Shown here piece after piece: positions 1 to 8,202 of a stretch of 16,929 bases of DNA. The translations under genes were made by a program, and so were the position numbers. Every line of letters begins with the position of its first letter. Within the stretch, counting starts at the first letter, position 1. Source of the stretch: Conidiobolus incongruus B7586 (taxonomy: Eukaryota; Entomophthoromycota; Entomophthoromycetes; Entomophthorales; Conidiobolaceae); NCBI GenBank assembly GCA_000697335.1, contig JNEM01006343.1:1-16929 (forward strand), read 5' to 3'. Under the pieces are notes generated by a model, which was not told the origin of the DNA, ran no database searches, and saw nothing but the letters and a program-made list of their open reading frames with translations.

Positions 1-392
1 AATTATTTTATAATTTTATTAATTAATTTAAGTGTAAACTTAAATATATATATATACAAAATACTTATATAACTAATATTAAAATATTTTAATAATTTTT
101 TAACTATAACAAGGTATTTTTTGATATATTTTTTGAAAAATTTTGATATTTATAAAAAACATTAATTGTGTTAAAAAACTAGTTCTTTAAATTTTTATAT
201 ATATTTCTATTATAGTTTAATTAACTATAAATTATATATTTAATTTATATTTTTATTACTAAATTAATTATATAAGTAGCATTAAATTATTTAATAAACT
301 AAGTTTTTTTTTCTTTCAATTCTTATTATTTTTTATCTTTTACACTACTTTTAAAATTGAAACTATATCCTATTAATATTATAATATATTAA
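1..392. other. AT-rich, CpG-free flank without genes
   Basis: Almost pure A/T with scattered single G and C and no CG dinucleotide. All frames are closed by frequent stops. It belongs to the same CpG-free block as the transposon that follows and may be an older decayed repeat, but I recognise no family in it. Confidence 0.6.
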
Positions 393-394
393 TA

Positions 395-624
395 CACTAA
401 CCCACAAAAGTAAATTATAAAATTAAAAACACTTATATTTTTACTAATAATTTAATTAATATTTAATAAAATAAATCTAAATTAAATAATTAAAATCTAT
501 TATATTTAATAATTATATATATCATTAAATAATGATATTTAGCTATTAATTAACTAAAATATAAACCTTTAAATTTTACCTAGGGTGAGTTATAAATTTG
601 TAGGTTTTTGGTGATAAAAAAAAT
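395..624 (+). repeat. Left terminal inverted repeat of the Tc1-type element
   Basis: About 230 bp that recur, inverted and diverged, at 1740-1969. The best conserved parts are the outer 30 bp and an inner block around 575-612. Both contain a GTRARTTATAAA core (410-421 and 585-596), so the repeat carries two direct repeats. The inner boundary is approximate. Confidence 0.75.
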
Positions 625-1660
625 TAAAACTTAATGTATTTATCTTTAGCTTTTTTAACCTTTTTAAGTTTGTAAAGTATAGAATCAATTAATTTCTTAT
701 ATTAAGAAGGGTTAATCTTGTTTTATATTTCTTAAATATATTTTTAAAGTTGATTTAAATTTTTAACTAGGGGGAAAGCTTTAATAACTTTTTTTAATTG
801 ATCTCAAAAGTATTCATTAAATTAAAGTTAAAAGATTAAAAAAGCTACTTTATAACTATTATCTTGTTATTTTTAAATTATTTGGTAGTAAAAGCTATAG
901 TATAACAAGAAACATTATCTTATTAGAAAATAATATTAGATTTATTTAACTTATATTATTCAATAGTTTTTTTTAATTTATTGTTTAAAATACTTTAGTA
1001 TATTTTAGTATTAATTCTTTTATTAACTTTACAAAGATACCTTACATTTAAAAACAACATATATTCTTAAATAATAATTAACCTACTATTATACTTTTAG
1101 GTAAAATTAACATAATAGTTATAAAGTAGTTTTGTATTTTTTTTAAAGTATCTAGTTTTTTTATTAGATCTACTAAAGTATATTTTTGTTTCATTAAACT
1201 AAATAACTTTACTCTAATTAGTTTTAGTTTAACATTAGTGATAATATTTAAACTCCTACCTAATTTTATAATGGGATTTCTTTAATTAAAAGTGTTTTTT
1301 CTTAAAGTATAAGTGGTATCTATGTTAACATAAAGTATATATAATAGTATTAGTGTTAACTAATATTTTTATATAGTTTTATAATTCCTGTTATATTTTT
1401 ATAATAGTACTATACTTGCTTATATTAACTAACCTATAGATATACTTCTTATCATGTTTATTTATAATTTTAATATACTTAAGTTTAAGTTTAAATGTTT
1501 CTTTATTGTTATTTTTAACAACTTTAGCTATAGTAGAATAGCTAACACTAGTAATTCTAACAATATTATAAGTTGATTTATCTTCTTTATAAAGTTAATT
1601 AATACACAAGTAGATTTTTTTAAAGAGGGATTTAAGTATAATAATACTAATAAAAAAAAT
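600..1660 (-). pseudogene. Tc1-family transposase, inactivated
   Basis: Reading the minus strand from about 1650 down gives a recognisable Tc1-like transposase interrupted by many stops and at least one frameshift near 1590. Visible parts in order are an N-terminal helix-turn-helix segment (YSTIAKVV, near 1518-1541), the catalytic block SKVI*FNETKI near 1180-1215, the block ending YLCKV near 1025-1039, and the F**DN block near 917-928. In working relatives these read W-x-DE, GYLCKV and QQDN. The first catalytic Asp is Asn here (1193-1195) and the Trp before it is a stop (1199-1201). The second catalytic Asp is kept (917-919), but the two Gln before it are stops. The third acidic residue of the DD34E triad cannot be recognised. 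Nearly all changes fit C-to-T on one strand or the other. Ends are approximate because no intact start or stop remains. Confidence 0.82.
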
Positions 1661-1739
1661 TTAGTATATTTGTATAATATAATATAAAATAGTAACAAAA
1701 AGAGAAAAAAGATATGGTTATATATTGTTAAATATATCC

Positions 1740-1969
1740 CTTTATCTTAAAAACCCATAAATTTATAATTTACCTTGGTTAAATATTAAAGGTTAATATT
1801 TTTGCTAATAGTTTACTATATATATCTAAATATATTTATTTATCATTATATAATATACCTTAATTATATATTATAATTTTAAGTAATCTAATATATACAA
1901 TTGTTTTAGTTATTAATTAATATATATATATATATTTTTGATTTTATAACTCACTTTTGTAGGTTAGTG
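1740..1969 (-). repeat. Right terminal inverted repeat of the Tc1-type element
   Basis: Inverted counterpart of 395-624. The outer core lies at 1943-1954 and the inner core at 1762-1773, both reading GTRARTTATAAA on the minus strand. The outer core sits 15 bases inside the tip on both sides. The inner-to-outer spacing is 175 bp at the left and 181 bp at the right. The inner boundary is approximate. Confidence 0.75.
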
Positions 1970-1971
1970 TA

Positions 1972-3377
1972 CTACCTAATATAAATCTTAATATATTAGT
2001 GATTTATCTTAGTTTAAAACTTAATTAAACTTTGTTTACATTTATACACTACATTTTATATTACCTTATTATATTTTGTGCTATATTACTTTTAAATCAA
2101 GTTTTCCTCTATACTATGTTAATTTAACTACTACTATACTTATAAGTTAAAATTAGTTTTTTAAATTTGAAAAAATTTAAAATAATTTGTCTCTTAGCTT
2201 TAAGGTAATTTATTTAACAATTGATGGTTAATTTAAGTAATGCTTTATTATTAAAAGCTGCTTGTAAAGCTTAAATAATTTTTAAGAGTTTATGGTTAAG
2301 TTATATTAAAATTAAAGAACTTTTGATGATCACTATTTGATTTAAACATAATTAATTTTAACAACAGATTTTAAAAAGTAATTTTTTTAATCAAAAAAGC
2401 TATTATATATATATAATTTAAAACTGAATATTTTCTTATTTGATTTATATATATTTTATTATTTAAAATTAATAATATGTTTAAAAAATATGAAATTGAA
2501 TTTTTTTTCAAATATAAGGTAATTGATTGTGTTTATAACAAAATAAAATTGATGTTAAGATTTAAAAATCATTTCTTAAAGTATTTATATCAGAAATATA
2601 ATAATTTGATAGAATAAACTATATAATATCTGAATTTTAAGAATTCAAACACATATATTCGTATTAATGATAAGATCTTAATATACAAATTGTGAAGAAT
2701 AAACAGTTGAAATTAATATTAATGGACTGCTAAAAATACAAGTACTATTTTGCTTGACTATATCAAAGATATATATTATTTCATTGGAAATGATCAATTA
2801 TTAGTTATTATGATAATAACTAGTTTGAATAATATTAATTATTTTTTGTATTATTATAAATGTTATTCAACAATATAAATGAAAATTGATAATATAGTTT
2901 ATAGGGTTTGTTATAATAATATCATAAATTTAATGAATTTTTGAAATAAACTTACATTTTATAATATATGTTGTTATAATTATTTATATTTTTATAGAAT
3001 TTATATTTTAAATTATATCTTTAGCGAGGGATGGACTATATAAATTATAACCCAAGATTACAATGATGAAGAAAATTTTGAGGTTAAGATTCAATCATCA
3101 CATTGATATCGTATTACAAGTATATTTCAGTTAAATATAAAGTATAGATTATATTTAAATATAATAAATAAAAATCAGAGCTGGATTTATTTTCTTTTCA
3201 TATATTTATAAAGATCAAGATAATATATTATCATGAATGAGTAGATAAATTATTATAATTTTAAGCAAAAAATTGGTAATTTAAATTTTATTATTAATTT
3301 TTGATATTTAAAAACTAATGAAATTATCATTTCAATTAAAATTTATCAAAAAATTATTCGTTAATATTTCATTTTAT
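1972..3377. other. Gene-free AT-rich DNA, edge of the CpG-free block
   Basis: No gene or RNA is supported. The CpG-free composition continues to 2659; the first CG of the window is at 2660-2661, and CG then appears sporadically (for example near 3025 and 3109), so the change from repeat-like to ordinary intergenic DNA lies here. A short perfect palindrome is listed separately. Around 3028-3210 one plus-strand frame reads as protein-like but has internal stops and no start. Confidence 0.55.
2802..2822. repeat. Perfect 10-bp palindrome with one-base centre
   Basis: TAGTTATTAT at 2802-2811 is followed by G and then its exact reverse complement, ATAATAACTA, at 2813-2822. Symmetric sites of this size occur by chance in very AT-rich DNA, so no function is claimed. 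Confidence 0.5.
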
Positions 3378-3867
3378 TCACTCCTTAAAATTTAAATAAA
3401 TACTAATCACACAGTGACGTTCGTCAGTAGGTGTATCAAAACCCTCACCTTGGAAGACGTGACCCAGATGACCATCACAATTGGAACAAGTAATTTCTAT
3501 ACTTTTCATTCCAAGATTGTTATCTTCGTGTCTTTTGATAGCACCTAAAATTTTAAAAAGCAAGTAATATAAAAAATATATTTATAAAAAAATTAATTAC
3601 CTGGAATAGCATCAAAAATGCTGGCCAGCCACAGCCACTATCGAATTTAGTACTAGATTTATATAAAGGTGCGTCACAACCAGCGCAAGTGTGAACACCT
3701 AAATTCGTTAATTATTCGCAAATCAGAGATATAAATTTATTTACCGTCTTCCTTATGTTTATTATAGTTCCCAGTACCTGTCTTTCAGTACCCTTCTGAC
3801 GAAGTACGTAAAATTGCTCAGGCGATAAGATAGCTCTCCATTTTTGTTCACTTTTGTTGACTGTCAT
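3378..3867 (-). pseudogene. msrB: Methionine-R-sulfoxide reductase (MsrB) locus, frame interrupted twice
   Basis: MsrB enzymes reduce the R form of methionine sulfoxide in oxidised proteins, normally using thioredoxin. Exons on the minus strand are 3745-3867, 3601-3698 and 3378-3544, with GT-AG introns of 46 and 56 bp. The ATG at 3867 opens onto MTVNKSEQKWRAILSPEQF, typical of the family. Exons 2 and 3 give the two zinc CxxC pairs (CAGC, CSNC), GCGWPAF with its possible resolving Cys, HLGHVF with the active-site histidines, and RHC with the catalytic Cys. Allowing for one base missing at about 3780/3781 (after GTER) and one in the A-run 3614-3618 (inside WPAFF), the product is 129 residues, the usual length. 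As given, both places shift the frame. Just after the catalytic Cys the usual Asn and Ser of CVNSxSL are Ile and Tyr. Either the gene is decaying or the sequence has indel errors; the family call is secure. No targeting peptide is seen, so a cytosolic enzyme would be expected. Confidence 0.82.
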
Positions 3868-4907
3868 GGTAACGGTACTAGTGTTCAAATATTGTTTAAA
3901 TTGATGAAAGTAGCTGGGTTTGGCTGATGTGTGTATATTGATTTGTATTTAAGAGTTAATAATTGATCTATAATTCATTATATTTAGATGAAGAACAGTT
4001 TAAACTGTTCACATTTACTAACCTTATTGATCAATTTGAATTTAAATCTGAAGAAAATCCGCACTAAATTGAAAAGATGGTATAAAAGAAAAATGTCAAA
4101 ATGTTATCAGTTGATGATACTTTTAATCATGAATTTTCCTTTATATTTTTATCGTTAAATCCCTAGTAACATAACATAATTTCAGAAATACAGCATTGCA
4201 TTATTCTAGCTAATCTTGGCAATTTTTAAAAATTGTTAACTATGTATTTAGTTTTAAACAAAGGGTTAGTTGATTCTATCTGATCATCAAAATAAGAAAA
4301 TTGTATTAATACTAAAATAGATATTAAGATTGGGTGAAATATTATTACTGCTTTTAGAAAATAATCTGGGCTTTTCTAACACGAATTTTGTTTAAGGTTT
4401 AATAGAAATTTTGAATTTTGTTGATGACATTATTCAATTTATCTGGACTGGATAAGATACAGTTTCCTAGTTCCGATATTATATGATTTTGATTGATCTT
4501 AGTAACAAGGACTTGATATTATTTAATTTGGAATGCACTTTTATAATTCAAACTTCGTTAAACTATTATGTTTCACAATTTTGTATTTCAATTTAAAAAT
4601 TGTAATTCAATTCACAATTTTAATAACACTTATCGAAATAAATATTCAAAAACGAGATAGTTGATTTTCTATAGATCAAATTATGTTTGGGAATGCAGTA
4701 TAATAAAGTATATTGAAAATATCTTATAATAAAAGGTTGACCAATTAATAGTTTAAAAACAACCAGTCTATTTATAATATAGAATTTTTCAAAATTTACG
4801 TATTTTTAGGGATAGCTTATTTATAATTTTATATTATTAAAGTACTATGGGTATTTTTATTGATTAAAGCAATAATTATATGGTTAGTAATAAGTTCTTT
4901 CAAATCT
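3868..4907. other. Intergenic region between msrB and ILV6
   Basis: Contains the upstream region of msrB (no clear TATA box seen) and the 3' flank of ILV6. A plus-strand frame from 3963 to 4064 is open for 34 codons and continues protein-like with stops to about 4180. This length is expected by chance at this composition, so I do not call a gene. A weak inverted repeat (AAATTGT at 4597-4603, ACAATTT at 4614-4620) is also present. Confidence 0.5.
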
Positions 4908-5898
4908 TTAACCAGGAGGCAACATAGATGCATCAACACCAGCGCCTTCATTCTCTTCTTTACCTTCTTCATGATGGTGAGGAATGGATCTTGGGATAGC
5001 CATAGCACCAGTTCTTGCAACTTCTAAAATACCGTATGGACGAAGTAAATCCATAAAAGCATCCACTCTTGAAGATTTGGCGGCTAATTCTATCACAATA
5101 GACTCAGGACTTACATCGATGACTTTACCTTGAAATAATTGGGTTAACTGGGTTAATCCTGTGAGTGCATTTTGAGCAAAGGTCAAAGAGGTAAGTTTAG
5201 AATCAAGAGACTAGTTAAAAAACTGAGATTAGTACTATATTCATTAATTTTAGTTAATTATACTAACTTTTTCGTGATCAAGATGGTCATTAATAGCTAA
5301 ATTTGGATCAGGACCAACTAATGATACTTTAACCAAGCAGAGTTCTCTTTCAATTAATGGTGTTTTTGAGTAATCTAATACTGCCCAGACAGGTGTCAAA
5401 TCCTGAAGCTGCTTTATTGCTTGTTCTACAACAGAACGATCTTCCCTAACGACCAAAGTCATTCTGGAAAGACTGGGAACCTCAGTAGCAGCAGTAACAA
5501 CTGAGTCAATATTAAAATTACGAGCGGAAAGGACTCCAGAAACACGTGATAAAACACCTGGTTCGTTTTGGACGAGACAGCTAATTACATGACGAGAAGG
5601 AGGGTTGGTAGGAGGGCTTGGTGTATTATATATAATATTTGTTACAGCTTCTTCTGGACTAACAGGAGGTGGATATTTCCTAGTTTTAGGTTTTCTTCGT
5701 TTGATAACTGGTGTTTCTTCAATAGGTGGTTTTGTGCTCTTTGAGTAGGACCTTATAGGCTCAGAATAAGTAGCAATGATCTAAAGCCAAATTAATACAA
5801 GGAGTATTTGTTTAATTAACTAGCTTTACCTTTGAAATAGAGTAATATGAAATACGTTTCACAGATTGTGAAGGGACTTTCGATAATGGAGACCACAT
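4908..5898 (-). CDS. ILV6: Acetolactate synthase regulatory (small) subunit, mitochondrial
   Basis: Ilv6 binds the catalytic subunit Ilv2 in the mitochondrial matrix, stimulates it and makes it sensitive to valine; this enzyme makes the first common step of valine and isoleucine synthesis. Three exons, 5830-5898, 5268-5780 and 4908-5210, are joined by GT-AG introns of 49 and 57 bp and give 294 residues against about 309 in yeast. Intron 2 has the less common donor GTTAGT and a TACTAAT branch-like site. The start ATG at 5898 gives MWSPLSKVPSQSVKRISYYS, a basic, hydroxylated, acid-free presequence. A proline- and lysine-rich linker (about 40-85) leads to the ACT domain (about 87-165), with QNEPGVLSRVSG, ARNFNIDS and LSRMTLVV, then VWAVLDYS. 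The C-terminal domain has LFQGKVIDVS, SRVDAFMDLLRPYGILE and ends MLPPG, like the yeast LPPG end. The frame is intact. It diverges from ILV5 across 1,014 bp. From memory of yeast Ilv6, the stretch between the ACT and C-terminal domains is shorter here. Confidence 0.95.
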
Positions 5899-6097
5899 TC
5901 CCAATCACTTTTTTTAATTACAGTATATAAATTTTTATAAATTAATTATAATTATTAGTTCTTCAATTTTATATTTGATGAAGTTGATGATTGATTGTAA
6001 TTTTATAAATCTTGAGTATACTTAAGTATCCAATTGATTTATATATTCATCCCTGTAACAAATCCAAATTGTGGCTTCTTGAAATATAATAATTATT

Positions 6098-6104
6098 TGA
6101 CTCA
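6098..6104 (+). promoter_or_regulatory. TGACTCA, Gcn4/CPC1-type site 1
   Basis: Exact TGACTCA, 200 bp from the ILV6 start and about 810 bp from the ILV5 start. Gcn4-family bZIP factors bind this heptamer in fungal amino-acid genes; binding here is inferred. Confidence 0.55.
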
Positions 6105-6144
6105 AAATAACATTAAGTCAGGGTTACTCATGAATCATATGACT

Positions 6145-6162
6145 GGGTCAGTATTATGACCC
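6145..6162. promoter_or_regulatory. Inverted repeat GGGTCA-N6-TGACCC
   Basis: GGGTCA at 6145-6150 and its exact complement TGACCC at 6157-6162, six bases apart. Symmetric, GC-containing half-sites in an AT-rich promoter suggest a site for a dimeric regulator, but I cannot name the protein. Confidence 0.4.
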
Positions 6163-6255
6163 AAAAAGGAAATTCTCACCATCATATGAAAATAAACGGT
6201 AATCATCTTTTAAATTTGCCTATCTCAATAAAAATCTATAGAAAGTTGGGTAAAA

Positions 6256-6262
6256 TGACTCA
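6256..6262 (+). promoter_or_regulatory. TGACTCA, Gcn4/CPC1-type site 2
   Basis: Exact TGACTCA in the context ATGACTCAG, followed within a few bases by the near-site TGAGTAA. It lies 358 bp from the ILV6 start and about 650 bp from the ILV5 start. Confidence 0.55.
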
Positions 6263-6626
6263 GGATGATGAGTAAGCTAGATTATTCTGTCTAATTAATT
6301 TTACAAGTTCCACAATGCTATTTTCAAGTTTAGTCAACAAGTCATAAGGAATATTTTCATGTATATTTAATTTAGATAAATAAATGATATTATCAAATCA
6401 TTATATCAGTTAAACTATGGTATTATTAATATAGTGGCTATACTTAATACTTACAGTATATGGGTTGAGATTTTAATAACTATCGGTATCATTGCTAGGC
6501 TAAATATTATTTCATAATGTGAGGTGATATAGTGGTATAAAATGTTACTAAACTGTTGATAAAATGTTGGGTGGAAACTGCTGGATTGTTAACATTGGAT
6601 TAGTTGATAATAATCAGTTCATCAAT

Positions 6627-6635
6627 ATGAGTCAT
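6627..6635. promoter_or_regulatory. ATGAGTCAT, Gcn4/CPC1-type site 3
   Basis: The full 9-bp palindromic site ATGA(G/C)TCAT, the strongest match to the Gcn4 consensus in the window. It lies about 280 bp upstream of the ILV5 ATG, a typical distance for an upstream activating site. Confidence 0.6.
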
Positions 6636-6674
6636 CTTATCTCTGGATTAAATCTGATGGTGATATGGTATTTA

Positions 6675-6704
6675 ATTGGCAATACGGACCCTTCCATCCA
6701 ATCA
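6675..6704. promoter_or_regulatory. Two opposed CCAAT boxes upstream of ILV5
   Basis: ATTGG at 6675-6679 (CCAAT on the minus strand) and CCAATCA at 6698-6704. CCAAT boxes are bound by the HAP/NF-Y complex. Both lie 110 to 145 bp upstream of the ILV5 TATA box. Confidence 0.4.
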
Positions 6705-6811
6705 GGATCCTCAATTCTGTCTAAAATCACATGAATACCAAAAATACACTCAATCAAATTAGACTGACGTGAGCGGACCTGAATGCAAGGGTGGATAAAT
6801 GATTCAGATAA

Positions 6812-6819
6812 TATAAATA
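6812..6819 (+). promoter_or_regulatory. TATA box of ILV5
   Basis: TATAAATA, 93 bp upstream of the ILV5 ATG, followed by a pyrimidine-rich stretch (CCCTTCTCTACTT) that could hold the transcription start. No ATG occurs between it and the chosen start codon. The same octamer precedes the gene at 12620-13093. Confidence 0.6.
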
Positions 6820-6912
6820 CTGAACCCTTCTCTACTTGAAACAAGACAAATTTCGCAAAGAAAAAAATTATTATACTTTGATTAATATTATATTTTAAAT
6901 ATATCAGTCACA

Positions 6913-8202
6913 ATGTTGAGAGGATCAGCTCGTTTTGCTCGCACTTTGATCAGAACTTCTCGTTCTCTACAAGCTTCATCAAGCTCTAACATGCTTGGCA
7001 TGATTGCCCCAGTTGTCCAATCTTCTCCCAGCCTTGTTCAGGTAACTATTTTTAATAGTTTTATTTTTTTTTAATGATTTTATTTCGTTATCATGATACT
7101 CTTCTTCACTCACTTAGCTCAATACTTATCTCTATTCTTTATATAGATCAGAGGAAAGAAAACTCTTGATTTTGGAGGTACCAAAGAAGTCGTTTGGGAA
7201 CGCTCTGACTTTCCCAAAGAAAAGATCCAACAATTGTTTAAAGGTGAACAAATTGCTGTTATTGGTTATGGTCCCCAAGGTCGTGCTCAAAGTTTGAACA
7301 TGAAAGATAATGGCTTGGATGTCATTGTTGGTGTTCGCAAGGGTGGCAGATCCTGGAATCAAGCTGTTGAAGAAGGTTGGGTTCCTGGAAAAACCCTTTT
7401 CGAAATTGACGAAGCTACCGCCAAAGGTAATGTTGTCTTCAACTTGCTCTCAGATGCCGCTCAAAAAGAGCTCTGGCCTGTCATGAAGCCTCATATCACT
7501 AAGGGCAAGACTCTTGTTTTCAGTCATGGTTTCTCTATCGTTTATAAAGAAGATACCCATGTTATCCCTCCCTCTGATGTTGATGTCATCTTGATTGCTC
7601 CTAAAGGTTCTGGTTACACTGTCCGTGACTTATTCCTGAATGGTAAAGGTATCAATTCCTCTATTGCCGTCTACCAAGATGCCTCTGGAAAGGCTGAAGA
7701 ACGCACCTTGGCTTTGGGTGTTGCTGTTGGTAGTGGTTACCTCTACGAAACAACATTTAAGAAAGAAGTATACTCAGATTTGACTGGTGAACGTGGTTGT
7801 CTCATGGGTGGTATCTACGGTTTGTTCAAGGCTCAATACGAAGTTCTCCGTGCTAAGGGTCACACTCCTTCTGAAGCCTTCAACGAAACTGTTGAAGAAG
7901 CCACTCAGTCTCTTTACCCCTTGATTGGTGCCAATGGTATGGACTGGATGTATGCCAACTGCTCTACCACTGCTCAAAGAGGTGCTCTCGATTGGTATCC
8001 CAAGTTCTATGAAGCCACAAAACCCATTATTGAACAAATCTACGCTGAAGTTGAAAACGGTAACGAAACACGCCGTTCTTTGACAAAGAACTCTGAAGTC
8101 GACTATAGAGAAAAGTTGGAAGCTGAGCTCAAAGAAATCAGAGAATCTGAATTGTGGAAGGCTGGTAAAACTGTCAGATCTCTCAGACCTGAAAACAACT
8201 GA
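6913..8202 (+). CDS. ILV5: Ketol-acid reductoisomerase, mitochondrial
   Basis: Ilv5 rearranges and reduces acetolactate and acetohydroxybutyrate with NADPH and Mg2+, the second common step of valine and isoleucine synthesis, in the mitochondrial matrix. Exons 6913-7041 and 7147-8202 flank a 105-bp GT-AG intron and give 394 residues, matching yeast Ilv5 (395). The N-terminus MLRGSARFARTLIRTSRSLQ is an Arg/Ser-rich, acid-free presequence; IRGKKTLDFGG follows the intron. The Rossmann motif GYGPQG (residues 83-88) begins the NADPH-binding domain. APKGSGYTVR (about 194-203) and DLTGERG follow, with Asp254 and Glu258 as expected metal ligands, and Glu286 and Glu290 in PSEAFNE as the second pair. 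It ends WKAGKTVRSLRPENN, typical of fungi. The frame is intact. Codons are richer in C-ending forms (ATC, GTC, CTC) than in its neighbours, which suggests high expression. Confidence 0.97.

Larger units (their letters stand above)
393..1971 (-). mobile_element. Tc1/mariner-type DNA transposon, full length but decayed
   Basis: The element is bounded by TA dinucleotides at 393-394 and 1970-1971, the expected target-site duplication of Tc1/mariner elements. Its ends match as inverted repeats: the left starts CACTAACCCACAAAAGT, and the right, read on the minus strand, starts CACTAACCTACAAAAGT. About 1.58 kb between the TAs is the usual size for this superfamily. The minus strand encodes a ruined Tc1-like transposase, so the element's 5' side is at the right. 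There is no CG dinucleotide in it. A second copy lies at 16419 onward in the same orientation. The many transitions between copies point to C-to-T decay, consistent with cytosine methylation and deamination or a RIP-like process. The element cannot be autonomous in this state. Confidence 0.88.
5899..6912. promoter_or_regulatory. Shared divergent promoter region of ILV6 and ILV5
   Basis: This 1,014-bp stretch separates the two start codons and is richer in G+C and CG than other gaps, especially at 6640-6840. It holds three TGACTCA-type sites, a GGGTCA inverted repeat, two CCAAT boxes, a CRE-like TGACGTGA (6765-6772) and an ILV5 TATA box. On the ILV6 side a possible TATAAAAA reads on the minus strand at 5932-5939, but it is only 34 bp from the ATG and is weak. 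A 70-codon minus-strand open frame at 6632-6844 has no ATG near its beginning and is taken as chance. Confidence 0.75.

Noticed and set aside
1972-2400. Possible second element next to the left transposon, from a word like TACACTAC on both sides (near 350 and 2044)
   Set aside because: The match is about 16 of 21 bases in AT-rich DNA and does not extend, so a nested repeat cannot be supported.
3028-3210. Protein-like plus-strand frame left of msrB
   Set aside because: It has internal stops, no start and no recognisable motif; chance is sufficient.
3963-4180. Protein-like plus-strand frame (LDEEQFKLFTFTNLIDQF and onward) upstream of msrB
   Set aside because: The first open run is only 34 codons, stops follow, and runs of this length are expected many times by chance at this base composition.
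6632-6844. A 70-codon minus-strand open frame in the ILV5 promoter
   Set aside because: It has no ATG near its beginning, no recognisable family, and overlaps the CCAAT and TATA elements. The higher G+C of the promoter explains its length.
7132-8037. Minus-strand open frames within ILV5
   Set aside because: They are antisense to a certain coding sequence and arise from its codon pattern; no domain is visible in them.
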